Shown: positions 14,644-21,798 of the stretch, in pieces
Layout: each line of letters opens with the position of its first letter
Numbering within the stretch: position 1 is the first letter of the stretch
From: Bacteroidota bacterium
Lineage (GTDB): Bacteria; Bacteroidota; Bacteroidia; Cytophagales; Cyclobacteriaceae
Length of the DNA: 21,798 nt
Reading direction: 5' to 3'
NCBI GenBank assembly: GCA_003242315.1
Contig: QGUY01000029.1
Span: forward strand, 1 to 21,798
The notes under the pieces: generated by a model
Database searches by the model: none
What the model saw: the letters and a program-made list of their open reading frames with translations, nothing else
What the model was told of the DNA's origin: nothing
Made by a program: the position numbers and the translations under genes

Positions 14644-17184
14644 ATGGTCGAGGTCAGGCTACTTGTCGTTGTGTTTCTGCTCGTAGCGCACACGGGTTGG
14701 AGTCAGCCTGCTGCGGCCCGGCGCGCACTGCGCGCACTCGATGACGAACGCTGGGAGAAGAGCAGTACCGCCCTCGCCAAAGCCTGGCAAAAGGATAGTA
14801 TCGCCGCGACAACACTCTATGCGCTGGCGCGCTACTACTTTCATCCGGCAAATCCGGCGTACGACCTTGATACCGCTCACGTGTTCGCAGTGAAAGCATA
14901 CACTGCACCGCCTGCACGTCGCGGTCCCGACAGCATAACGCTTGAACGCCTTCACCTTGCTGTCGACAGCGCTGCGTTCGCGCGGGCCCGTACCCTTAAC
15001 GCGACAGACGCGTATCTCTTCTTCCTTCGTCGTTACGGCCACGCCGTGCAGCGCGACTCGGCGCGTGCACTGTTGTACGAGGTCGCCTGGCAAGACGCTC
15101 TTGGCTTCAACACACCCGAAGCCTTTGAAAGATACCTTGACAATTACCCCGAGTCACCTTACGTGGAAAGAGCACGTGCCCGTCGTGACGAGTTGCTCTT
15201 TAAGACGCGCACGAAAGACCAGCGACTCGAAAGTTATGAGGCCTTTCTCGCGGAGTACCCACAATCACCCTATCGACACATCGTCGAGGAACAAATCCTG
15301 GAAATCTTCACCGCGGACGGTAGTCCCGAAAAGTATGCTGCGTTTCTCGGCAGATATCCGACAGGTCCCGCGGCGCGCAAAGCGGCTGCAATACTGTATC
15401 ATCTCAACCTTGAGTCGGGATATTTTCCTGATCGCACCTTCGTTGTTTCGGCTGATTCTCTTGAACGCATCTCAAGGCTGAACGCGGCTGTTCTTGCTCC
15501 TTTTATAAGCAACAAGCGATTTGGATTCATGGATACCTCCGGAAGGGAGATCATTCCCGCTGAAGCGCGGTCTGTGAGCGACGAATACCGGTGCGGCGGC
15601 ATCCGCGAGGATGTTTTGGTCCATAACAACAAGGTCATAGCCCGCGATGGCACCGTGCTGTTTCGCGGGCCTGTATCGGAGTTGCACGACATGGGCTATG
15701 GCTTCATCGGAATTGTAACGTCCGATTGCTACCGCGTTTTGCATAAGAGCGGGTTTAACATCGGCAGTAATTGCCTGCGGGACGCGATGATTCTTGAGGG
15801 ACGGTTTGTTGCTGTTGCCACTGACGACCATTGGTCGGTCTTCACACTCACCGGAAGGGAGTTGACTTCGGGATGGGATGATGTAAAATCTGTCGGTGCC
15901 GGTCTCGCTCTTCAAAGAAAGGGTCGCTGGCATCTTGTAGGCTTCCCGCAACTGGGTCGCATAGCCAACATGCAACCCCTGGGTAACCTGCAAGGGTATG
16001 ATGACATCAGCGCATGGCCGGGCAATCGCATATGGGTCAGACTTGGCGATGAAGAAGCTGTGTACGACGCGAACCTGCGCATTGAAATACCACCAGGCAA
16101 TCATCGCTTGTACCCGGAAGAATTCGGTGGGCGGTGTGTCCACGATGACGGCGCAATGCTGTACGCTGGCAAGCGAGAGTCACCGATGTTCGAGGAAGTT
16201 CGTGTGCAGGTCGGACATGTTGCTGTCCGTCGTGCGGGGAGGTGGCATTTCTATGATCCTCTCACCGATTCGATCAGCGCGCCGTACGACAGCATCTCTT
16301 TTCTCGGTGTTTTTGCTGCAGGACATAGAGGTGACACCACCAGGATTCTTTTCGACGAAGGTCGCTTTCGCGATTTTGTCCGCATACCTCTTCGCTTTGT
16401 TCCCGGTCGCGAAGGTCGTGCCTTCCTTGTCTCGGGCGGTAGCAGACTTTCCCTTTACGACCGGCGGGGTAACCTTTTGTTCGAAGGCTCCTACGACGCC
16501 ATTCAGCACGCCGGTGGCAATTACTTTGTTGTGAGCCGGAGAGAAAAGAAAGGTTTGGTGACTTCAGACGGTAAGTCACTCTTGCCCATCGTGTATGATG
16601 CGATTGGCGATGTGGACGGCGAACGCATTCCCCTGTTGCGCAGCATGAACTTCGGCATGTACAGTACCGCTACGGGCAGGGAGATACGGCCGTCCTATGA
16701 GAAGAATATCATCCCCTATAACAACGAGTTTCTCGTAGCGTGGAAGAAAGGCCGGAGCGGGATCATTGACTTTAGCAACGCGGTCCGCATTCCCTTCCGT
16801 TACGATGGCTTCCAGTTTTGGAATGACTCTGCAGCATGGGCTCGTGATGGAGACACCTGGAAGATCATCGATCTGAAAAAAGGCGCAGTGCTCCTGGATG
16901 GCGTCCGGGAATTCAAGGTCGTCAACCAAACGGACAAAGAAGTCATCGTCATTGCACGCCGGGGCTCCGATTTCGGTGTGTTAAGCAGCACACGGGGTGT
17001 TTTAATCCCTATGGAGTATACCGAAGTAATCAATGTTGGAACACCGGACTCGCCGCTGTTTTTTACCGAGAGACACGTGCGCGAGGCCGACCTGTCGGTT
17101 GTGATATACTACGATGCACAAGGCAATGCCGTAAGGCGTCAAGCCCTCGACCCTGAAGAGTTCGACCACTTAGTGTGCGATTAG
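14644..17184 (+). CDS. Secreted TPR-like / WG-repeat protein
   Basis: This large protein (846 residues) has a signal peptide (MVEVRLLVVVFLLVAHTGWS, cleavage near residue 20). Residues about 22-260 are helical. Three spaced copies of a Y-P-x-[ST]-P motif (YLDNYPESPY near 164, FLAEYPQSPY near 201, FLGRYPTGP near 234) recall outer-membrane assembly-type TPR units. Residues about 270-846 form a beta-rich array of WG-type repeats, seen in segments such as KRFGFMDTSGREIIPAE, RSGIIDFSNAVRIPFRYD and DFGVLSSTRGVLIPMEY. Each has G-[ILVF]-hydrophobic-D/S followed by I-P-x-x-[YF]. WG-repeat proteins are common in Bacteroidota envelopes, and their role is generally unknown. No catalytic motif is seen. The gene appears monocistronic, with a short gap before the phosphatase. 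Confidence 0.88.
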   Translation: MVEVRLLVVVFLLVAHTGWSQPAAARRALRALDDERWEKSSTALAKAWQKDSIAATTLYALARYYFHPANPAYDLDTAHVFAVKAYTAPPARRGPDSITLERLHLAVDSAAFARARTLNATDAYLFFLRRYGHAVQRDSARALLYEVAWQDALGFNTPEAFERYLDNYPESPYVERARARRDELLFKTRTKDQRLESYEAFLAEYPQSPYRHIVEEQILEIFTADGSPEKYAAFLGRYPTGPAARKAAAILYHLNLESGYFPDRTFVVSADSLERISRLNAAVLAPFISNKRFGFMDTSGREIIPAEARSVSDEYRCGGIREDVLVHNNKVIARDGTVLFRGPVSELHDMGYGFIGIVTSDCYRVLHKSGFNIGSNCLRDAMILEGRFVAVATDDHWSVFTLTGRELTSGWDDVKSVGAGLALQRKGRWHLVGFPQLGRIANMQPLGNLQGYDDISAWPGNRIWVRLGDEEAVYDANLRIEIPPGNHRLYPEEFGGRCVHDDGAMLYAGKRESPMFEEVRVQVGHVAVRRAGRWHFYDPLTDSISAPYDSISFLGVFAAGHRGDTTRILFDEGRFRDFVRIPLRFVPGREGRAFLVSGGSRLSLYDRRGNLLFEGSYDAIQHAGGNYFVVSRREKKGLVTSDGKSLLPIVYDAIGDVDGERIPLLRSMNFGMYSTATGREIRPSYEKNIIPYNNEFLVAWKKGRSGIIDFSNAVRIPFRYDGFQFWNDSAAWARDGDTWKIIDLKKGAVLLDGVREFKVVNQTDKEVIVIARRGSDFGVLSSTRGVLIPMEYTEVINVGTPDSPLFFTERHVREADLSVVIYYDAQGNAVRRQALDPEEFDHLVCD

Positions 17185-17258
17185 TTCGCTTAACATAATA
17201 ACCGTTCCTATTCCGTGTTTTTGGTCCCTGGAATGTTAATATTGCAAAAAACACTGCC

Positions 17259-18905
17259 ATGATAAGGATTGGATTCAGCATGCTTTTCTGCGTCCTCATG
17301 TTCGCGGCATATGCCCAGGACATGGCAAAAAAGCCGAAGCTCGTAGTTGGGATCGTTGTAGATCAAATGCGTCGTGAATACCTCGACCGGTTCTACGACC
17401 GGTTTGGCGAGGGCGGATTTCGCCGCATGATGCAGGAAGGGTTTGACGTGCGAAACGGACATTACAACTACTTCCCCACGGTAACGGGCCCCGGACACGC
17501 CTCTGTATACACCGGCACAACACCGGCAATACACGGCATTATTGGTAACAGCTGGTATGACCGCAATGCAAAAAAGTCCGTCAACTGTGTTGAGGACCCT
17601 GCGTGGAAACCCGTAGGTAATCCTGAAGGCAATGGCGATGTATCTCCGTCGCGCCTTCTCTCTACCACTATCACGGATGAACTCGAGCTCGCGACACAAG
17701 GGCGTGCGAAAGTGATCGGCATTTCCTTCAAGGATCGCGGTGCTGTGCTGCCCGCGGGACACATGCCTGATGGCGCCTACTGGTATGACGGGGGTACGGG
17801 AACTTTCATCACCAGTACCTATTACATGACACAACTCCCGGCATGGGTGCAGAATTTTAATAAGCTTGGACTGGCCGACAAATACCTGAACCAGGAATGG
17901 AAACCTTTGCTTCCCCTTGAGCAGTATTCCGCCAGCGGCAAAGATGATACGCCGTATGAGACTGTATTCAAGGGTATGTCGGCCTCTACGTTCCCTTACG
18001 ACCTGAAAACACTGCGGAAACAAAACGGCAACTTCGGCATGCTGGTCAATACACCGTTCGGCAATGATCTGCTTACCGAGTTTGCAAAGGCAGCGCTCAC
18101 CGGCGAGAAGATGGGACTGGGGGATGAAACCGACTTCCTCACCATATCATACTCATCAACAGATGCGGTGGGTCACCGCCTTGGACCCAACGCCGTGGAA
18201 GTTGAGGACATGTACCTGCGCCTGGATCGAAATATTGCGGACCTGCTCAGCTTCCTTGATCGTCACGTGGGCAACGGCAATTACCTCGTCTTCCTCACGG
18301 CCGACCATGCGGTGAGCAACGTCGCCCAGGAACTTATCGATAACAGGATACCGGCCGGATACTTTAGCGTATCGCAGGTACGGGAGGGACTGAAGAAGTA
18401 TCTCGCACAGTACTTTCCTGAAAAGGACTTGATCGAACATATTAACGACCATCACATCTTTTTCAATACCGACCTTTTCGATACAAATCCGCGCAATTCA
18501 GGCATAGATCTCCTTATCGCGTCTGAGCTGATCACACGGTATCTGATGACATACGATGGTGTCGTCAACGTCTTTACAGAAAGCGTGCTGAGAAACGCGC
18601 GGTATGATGAACAGGGCATTAAAGGTATGGTTGTCCGAGGGCATCATCCGCGCCGCAGTGGCGACATTGTCTATGTGCTCGACCAGGGATGGTATGCGTC
18701 GGACAACAAAGTAGGATCAACCCACGGATCGCCGTACACGTACGATACGCACGTTCCGATTCTCTTTTATGGTAGTGGTATCAAAAAGGGTTCGACGGTT
18801 CGCTATCATACTGTCACCGACATCGCGCCCACGCTGTCTATGATTCTTCGTGTGAAGTTTCCCAGCGGATGTACCGGGCAGCCTATTGCGGAGTTGTTTG
18901 AATAG
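17259..18905 (+). CDS. PafA-like alkaline phosphatase family protein
   Basis: This 548-residue secreted phosphatase of the alkaline phosphatase superfamily has a signal peptide ending near Gln20. Metal and catalytic residues are visible: Asp35 (GIVVDQMR), nucleophile Thr76 in FPTVTGPGHASVYTG, Asn97 (IIGNSWYD) and Lys158/Arg160 in the SFKDRG motif. The second metal set lies in SSTDAVGH and TADHAV, with the late STHGSPYTYDTHVPIL. Thr nucleophile, Asn and the K-x-R pair are the arrangement of PafA, the phosphate-irrepressible monoesterase of Elizabethkingia, so monoesterase activity is more likely than phosphodiesterase. The role would be releasing phosphate from organic esters in the periplasm. 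The start ATG follows a TTGCAAAAAACACTGCC leader. It converges on the RmlD-like gene with only 3 nt between stops. Confidence 0.9.
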   Translation: MIRIGFSMLFCVLMFAAYAQDMAKKPKLVVGIVVDQMRREYLDRFYDRFGEGGFRRMMQEGFDVRNGHYNYFPTVTGPGHASVYTGTTPAIHGIIGNSWYDRNAKKSVNCVEDPAWKPVGNPEGNGDVSPSRLLSTTITDELELATQGRAKVIGISFKDRGAVLPAGHMPDGAYWYDGGTGTFITSTYYMTQLPAWVQNFNKLGLADKYLNQEWKPLLPLEQYSASGKDDTPYETVFKGMSASTFPYDLKTLRKQNGNFGMLVNTPFGNDLLTEFAKAALTGEKMGLGDETDFLTISYSSTDAVGHRLGPNAVEVEDMYLRLDRNIADLLSFLDRHVGNGNYLVFLTADHAVSNVAQELIDNRIPAGYFSVSQVREGLKKYLAQYFPEKDLIEHINDHHIFFNTDLFDTNPRNSGIDLLIASELITRYLMTYDGVVNVFTESVLRNARYDEQGIKGMVVRGHHPRRSGDIVYVLDQGWYASDNKVGSTHGSPYTYDTHVPILFYGSGIKKGSTVRYHTVTDIAPTLSMILRVKFPSGCTGQPIAELFE

Positions 18906-18908
18906 TGC

Positions 18909-19811
18909 TCACGGCAGCTGCTGCGAAACAATTTCGAGGCCTTGGGCGAATGAATGCGGCCTGAAGCCAAGTTGCCGTGTTGCCTTTTCTATGATGAACC
19001 CTGTCCGGGGTGGACGGCGCGCTGCCTGGCGTAGCGTATCGGAGTCAACGGGTTGTATTAGCGAAGCATCCAAGCTGAAGTGTTCAGCTGTCCGCAGTGC
19101 CATCTCGTATGGAGTAAGAATTTCGTTTCCCGAGATGTGAAAGATGCCTGTTGCGCGCGATGATGCCGCCCGCCAGCATCCATCGGCGAGATCTTCTGCC
19201 AATGTTGGCGTTCGCCATTGATCGTTGACAACGCGAATAACTTGTTGCTGTTCCAGGTTGCGCTTAACCCACAATACGATATTGGTTCTCACCTGGCCAG
19301 GTGTCACGCCATATACGAGTGCCGTCCGAATAATGCTGCAGGGAAGTCCCGAAGCAGCGACAATCTCTTCGCCGGCCAGCTTCGATTGCCCGTAAAAATT
19401 CACCGGTGCAGGAGCATCTTCCTCGCGTAGCGGACCGTACGCACCGCTGAATACGAAGTCGGTGGACAAATACATGAAGTAGCTATGGACATCAGAGCAC
19501 GCTGTTGTCAGGTTCCGTACGCCGTCGACATTCACACGCCAGCATGCATCGTGGTTTAATTCACATTCATCCACTTGGGTCATGGCTGCCGTGTGTATTA
19601 CGATATCCGGACGAACGCTTTGAATGAGCCTCGTCACGGCATCAGCATCGGTAATGTCCAGAGGTACAATGGAAGCCTGATAGGGCAGTTGTACACCGGA
19701 ACGAGTTGTGCCGATCAGTTCAATGCCTGACTGATGCTGTAACAGGTTTAGTAACTTCTGGCCGAGCAGACCGCTCGCTCCTGTTACAAGGATTTTTGTA
19801 GGTTGATGCGT
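18909..19811 (-). CDS. RmlD-like dTDP-4-dehydrorhamnose reductase / SDR, non-canonical start
   Basis: This extended short-chain dehydrogenase resembles RmlD, an NADPH-dependent sugar-nucleotide reductase. The full reading frame gives about 300 residues, the normal family length. The Rossmann motif GASGLLG lies near residues 11-17, the substrate motif LSTDFVFSG near 115-123 and the catalytic Y140-x-x-x-K144 in NFYGQSK. The odd point is the start. From the TAG at 19829-19827, which is also the stop of the upstream cyclophilin gene in the same frame, there is no ATG, GTG or TTG before the Rossmann fold. The first such codon (GTG 19637) would remove the entire cofactor site. An ACG at 19811 sits where ATG is expected and yields (M)HQPTKILVTG. 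It could be a genuine rare start, a point mutation or a sequencing error. Substrate assignment is moderate, since no other rml gene is nearby. Confidence 0.8.
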   Translation of the reverse strand, partial: THQPTKILVTGASGLLGQKLLNLLQHQSGIELIGTTRSGVQLPYQASIVPLDITDADAVTRLIQSVRPDIVIHTAAMTQVDECELNHDACWRVNVDGVRNLTTACSDVHSYFMYLSTDFVFSGAYGPLREEDAPAPVNFYGQSKLAGEEIVAASGLPCSIIRTALVYGVTPGQVRTNIVLWVKRNLEQQQVIRVVNDQWRTPTLAEDLADGCWRAASSRATGIFHISGNEILTPYEMALRTAEHFSLDASLIQPVDSDTLRQAARRPPRTGFIIEKATRQLGFRPHSFAQGLEIVSQQLP

Positions 19812-19826
19812 GGGTGTAACGATAAG

Positions 19827-20690
19827 CTACAGGTTTTCCGGGTACCGATAACCGTAAAGCTTTTCGATTTTCTTTTTCGGCATCAGCTCGACGGTTACCG
19901 TCATATGAATATTTTCAAGTGGTCGATCATTGCCATCCGTTGGTTGTTCGGCAATCCAGTCGATCACGTCCAACCCCTTGATCACTTTGCCGAAGACAGT
20001 GTACTCTCCGTCCAGGTGCGGCGCGCCGCCAACCGTAGTGTACACTTCGAGGCGACGGGGATCAATGCGCTTGTCAAGCTCAAGCCCCGTTTCTGCCTTA
20101 ATGCGCGGCTTGAGGCTAATTACCTTTTTCATGTAGCCGTCCATATCGCCCATCTGGTACAGACGCGAAAGCGTATCGAACAGGGGCTGGTTCTCGGGTT
20201 TTAATAGAATCTGCTGCAAGCCTTTATTGAGTTGTTCCTGGTCGGTAGTTAGTTCATCAGGTGTGAACACGCGTCCCTGCACGATATAGAACTGGCTTCC
20301 GCTCGACGCTTTCGATGGGTTGATTTCGTTACCCAGCCGGGCAGCGGAAAGCACGCCGCGTTCATGGATAAAGCGAGGGTCGATCTCAGCCGGAACTGTG
20401 TATCCGGGTCCCCCATTGCCAAGCCGTTCTCCGGGCTTCGATCGTTTCGAGTCGGGGTCGCCGCCCTGGATCATGAATCCCTGGATAACCCGGTGAAACA
20501 AGAGGCTGTCATAAAAGCCTTCCTGTGCCAGCTTGATAAAGTTCTTTTTGTGCTGCGGCGTTTCATCAAACAGCAGCACCACCATGTCACCGTACTTTGT
20601 GTGAATGGTGACTACATGATCTTTGTTCTGGGCGCATCCGGATACAACACTGCCCAGTGCCAGGATGGCAACAAGTACAAGCCTGTTCAT
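19827..20690 (-). CDS. Peptidyl-prolyl cis-trans isomerase, cyclophilin type, lipoprotein
   Basis: This 287-residue cyclophilin speeds proline isomerisation in exported proteins. The N-terminus MNRLVLVAILALGSVVSGCA is a lipoprotein signal with lipobox Cys19. The core contains VVLLFDETPQHKKNFIKLA, the catalytic FHRVIQGFMIQGGDPD, SGSQFYIVQG and the late DGEYTVFGKVIKGLDV. Between the last two (about residues 130-205) there is an insertion of about 75 residues, rich in charged helix, that E. coli PpiA lacks but that is often seen in Bacteroidota cyclophilins. The cyclosporin-site tryptophan position seems to be non-Trp. It lies 50 nt downstream of hemC and directly upstream of the RmlD-like gene on the same strand, so a three-gene transcript is likely. 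Envelope location is inferred from the lipobox. Confidence 0.92.
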   Translation of the reverse strand: MNRLVLVAILALGSVVSGCAQNKDHVVTIHTKYGDMVVLLFDETPQHKKNFIKLAQEGFYDSLLFHRVIQGFMIQGGDPDSKRSKPGERLGNGGPGYTVPAEIDPRFIHERGVLSAARLGNEINPSKASSGSQFYIVQGRVFTPDELTTDQEQLNKGLQQILLKPENQPLFDTLSRLYQMGDMDGYMKKVISLKPRIKAETGLELDKRIDPRRLEVYTTVGGAPHLDGEYTVFGKVIKGLDVIDWIAEQPTDGNDRPLENIHMTVTVELMPKKKIEKLYGYRYPENL

Positions 20691-20740
20691 AAGAGTCGGT
20701 TTTCGGGTGGGACTGAAAACGGGCCTACAAGTTAAACACG

Positions 20741-21679
20741 TCAGAGATTATTCCGAATTTCTTCGAGTATTTCTTTTCCTCCCTGCGAGAGAACATCGGC
20801 GGCTACCGATTGCCCGAGGGCCTTGCCTTCAGAAAGCGGCCCGGATCGCTTTATCTTGACGACTTTCTTCCCATCCAGAGAAATTATCCCGGCTTTTAGC
20901 GTGAGGAGGTCGCCGTCAACGCGGGCGTATCCAAACGCGGGGATGCTGCATCCTCCTTCTATCGTTCTAAGATAAGCTCGCTCGGCACGCACACATACCT
21001 CGGTGGTAGCATCGTTAACCCATTGTGCAATCGCTTCCTTCTTTGCATAGTCTAATTTGCGGTGACACTCAACCGCAATACTTCCTTGTCCCACCGCAGG
21101 AACAAAGTAGCTCGTCTCAATCTCTTCAACAATAAACTCCTCAAAGCCGGACCGGTGCACACCGGCGTAAGCCAGTATCAGGGCATCGAAATTACCATCC
21201 TTCATTTTTTGCAGTCTCGTCTGCAGGTTTCCCCGGGCTGGTACAATGTTGACATTAGGGTAGAAGTGACGCAGGAAGGCCACGCGTCGTGTGGATGATG
21301 TGCCCACAACCGGAGCTCCGGATTGCAGGTTGAAGGAAGGATTCAGACTGATGACGACATCATTAGGCTTTTCACGTTGTGTAAACGCAATCAGTTCCAA
21401 GTCGTCGGGTAATGTTGACGACAAGTCTTTCGCGCTGTGTACGGCAATGTCAATAGAGCCATCAAGAAGAGCCTTTTCGATTTCTTCCGTGAAAACGCCT
21501 TTGCTTCCGATCTTTGACAGCGCCACATCCAGCATGGTGTCACCACGCGTGGTGATGGGAATGATTTCGGTGTGATATCCGGAAGCCCGAACGAGACTGG
21601 CAACATGCTCTGCCTGCCACATAGCGAGCTTGCTTCCGCGCGTTCCAATCCTGATAGTTCTGTCTGTTGTCGCCTTCAT
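20741..21679 (-). CDS. hemC: Porphobilinogen deaminase (hydroxymethylbilane synthase)
   Basis: This 312-residue cytosolic enzyme condenses four porphobilinogen units into hydroxymethylbilane in tetrapyrrole (heme) synthesis. The dipyrromethane cofactor is attached to Cys244, visible in EGGCSIPAFG. Catalytic Asp85 lies in HSAKDLSSTLP. The cofactor-carboxylate arginines are R131/R132 (TSSTRRVAF) and R149/R155 (ARGNLQTRL). It begins with the usual IRIGTRGSKLAMWQA, and length is typical. The start ATG is supported by the alignment of the first strand. The gene usually travels with hemA/hemD; here the next genes are a cyclophilin and an RmlD-like reductase instead. Heme synthesis fits the cytochrome-rich left part of the window but is housekeeping. 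Confidence 0.96.
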   Translation of the reverse strand: MKATTDRTIRIGTRGSKLAMWQAEHVASLVRASGYHTEIIPITTRGDTMLDVALSKIGSKGVFTEEIEKALLDGSIDIAVHSAKDLSSTLPDDLELIAFTQREKPNDVVISLNPSFNLQSGAPVVGTSSTRRVAFLRHFYPNVNIVPARGNLQTRLQKMKDGNFDALILAYAGVHRSGFEEFIVEEIETSYFVPAVGQGSIAVECHRKLDYAKKEAIAQWVNDATTEVCVRAERAYLRTIEGGCSIPAFGYARVDGDLLTLKAGIISLDGKKVVKIKRSGPLSEGKALGQSVAADVLSQGGKEILEEIRNNL

Positions 21680-21691
21680 AGCATTAAGTTT

Positions 21692-21798
21692 AGTTCCACG
21701 GACGACAACTTCCTACACAGTAGCTGTCCGTCCCTGGCGCAGTGCGCCGGATATACCGAGGGACAAATCGAGATAGATCATCTTGGCACTGCCGTTTC
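21692..21798 (-). CDS. Possible C-terminal fragment of an upstream minus-strand gene
   Basis: One minus-strand frame is open from the right window edge, reading NGSAKMIYLDLSLG near the edge and stopping at a TAA about 12 nt before the hemC start. I see no diagnostic motif, and 34 codons cannot prove coding. The tight spacing to hemC would suit an operon partner (hemA is the usual neighbour), but the residues do not let me say so. Confidence 0.22.

Noticed and set aside
17208..18023. Minus-strand 271-codon frame opposite the phosphatase
   Set aside because: It overlaps the conserved catalytic half of the phosphatase; no signal peptide or motif was seen.

Overview
The window looks like a chromosomal segment of a Bacteroidota bacterium, most likely of the Cytophagales type. 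The reasons are near-50% GC, A-rich leaders, promoter-like TTTG/TAnnTTTG pairs instead of classical -35/-10 boxes, a DUF3078 outer-membrane protein, a YwqK/MORN-type protein, a WG-repeat protein and a PafA-like phosphatase. There is no sign of IS elements, phage, CRISPR, rRNA or tRNA. The lineage is inferred from gene content, not from a marker gene.

Left part (1-6531, plus strand). A minus-strand gene start is cut by the left edge. It is followed by a small FAD/NAD(P)H oxidoreductase and a MORN-repeat protein. Then comes a tight seven-gene run: an Fe-S repair di-iron protein (Ric/ScdA), a SufT-like DUF59 protein, an Rrf2 regulator with three cysteines placed for an Fe-S cluster, and a cbb3-like terminal oxidase block. 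The block comprises a CcoN core with an unusual N-terminal extension, a CcoO-cytochrome c fusion, a small CxxC membrane protein, and an Ig-like domain with a CcoP-like C-terminal membrane anchor. Spacings are 2-22 nt or overlaps. A perfect 7-7-7 inverted repeat lies just upstream of ric and is the obvious operator candidate. My reading is a respiratory/Fe-S-protection module controlled by redox or nitric oxide, and this is the most interesting part of the window.

Middle part (6607-13051). GAPDH converges on a DUF3078 outer-membrane protein. A gene-free stretch of about 480 bp leads into an Hsp20 chaperone with a strong terminator, then an HtrA/Deg-type periplasmic protease, an antiquitin-type (ALDH7) aldehyde dehydrogenase and a stand-alone CheY-like receiver. 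The receiver's stop codon overlaps that of a convergent helical protein of unknown function.

Right part (13048-21798). The unknown helical protein (minus) and a large secreted TPR/WG-repeat protein (plus) are divergent. A secreted PafA-like phosphatase follows. It converges on a minus-strand group, hemC - cyclophilin lipoprotein - RmlD-like reductase. The RmlD-like gene has no ATG/GTG/TTG start in front of its Rossmann motif; an ACG sits exactly where ATG would be expected. A fragment of another minus-strand frame enters from the right edge.
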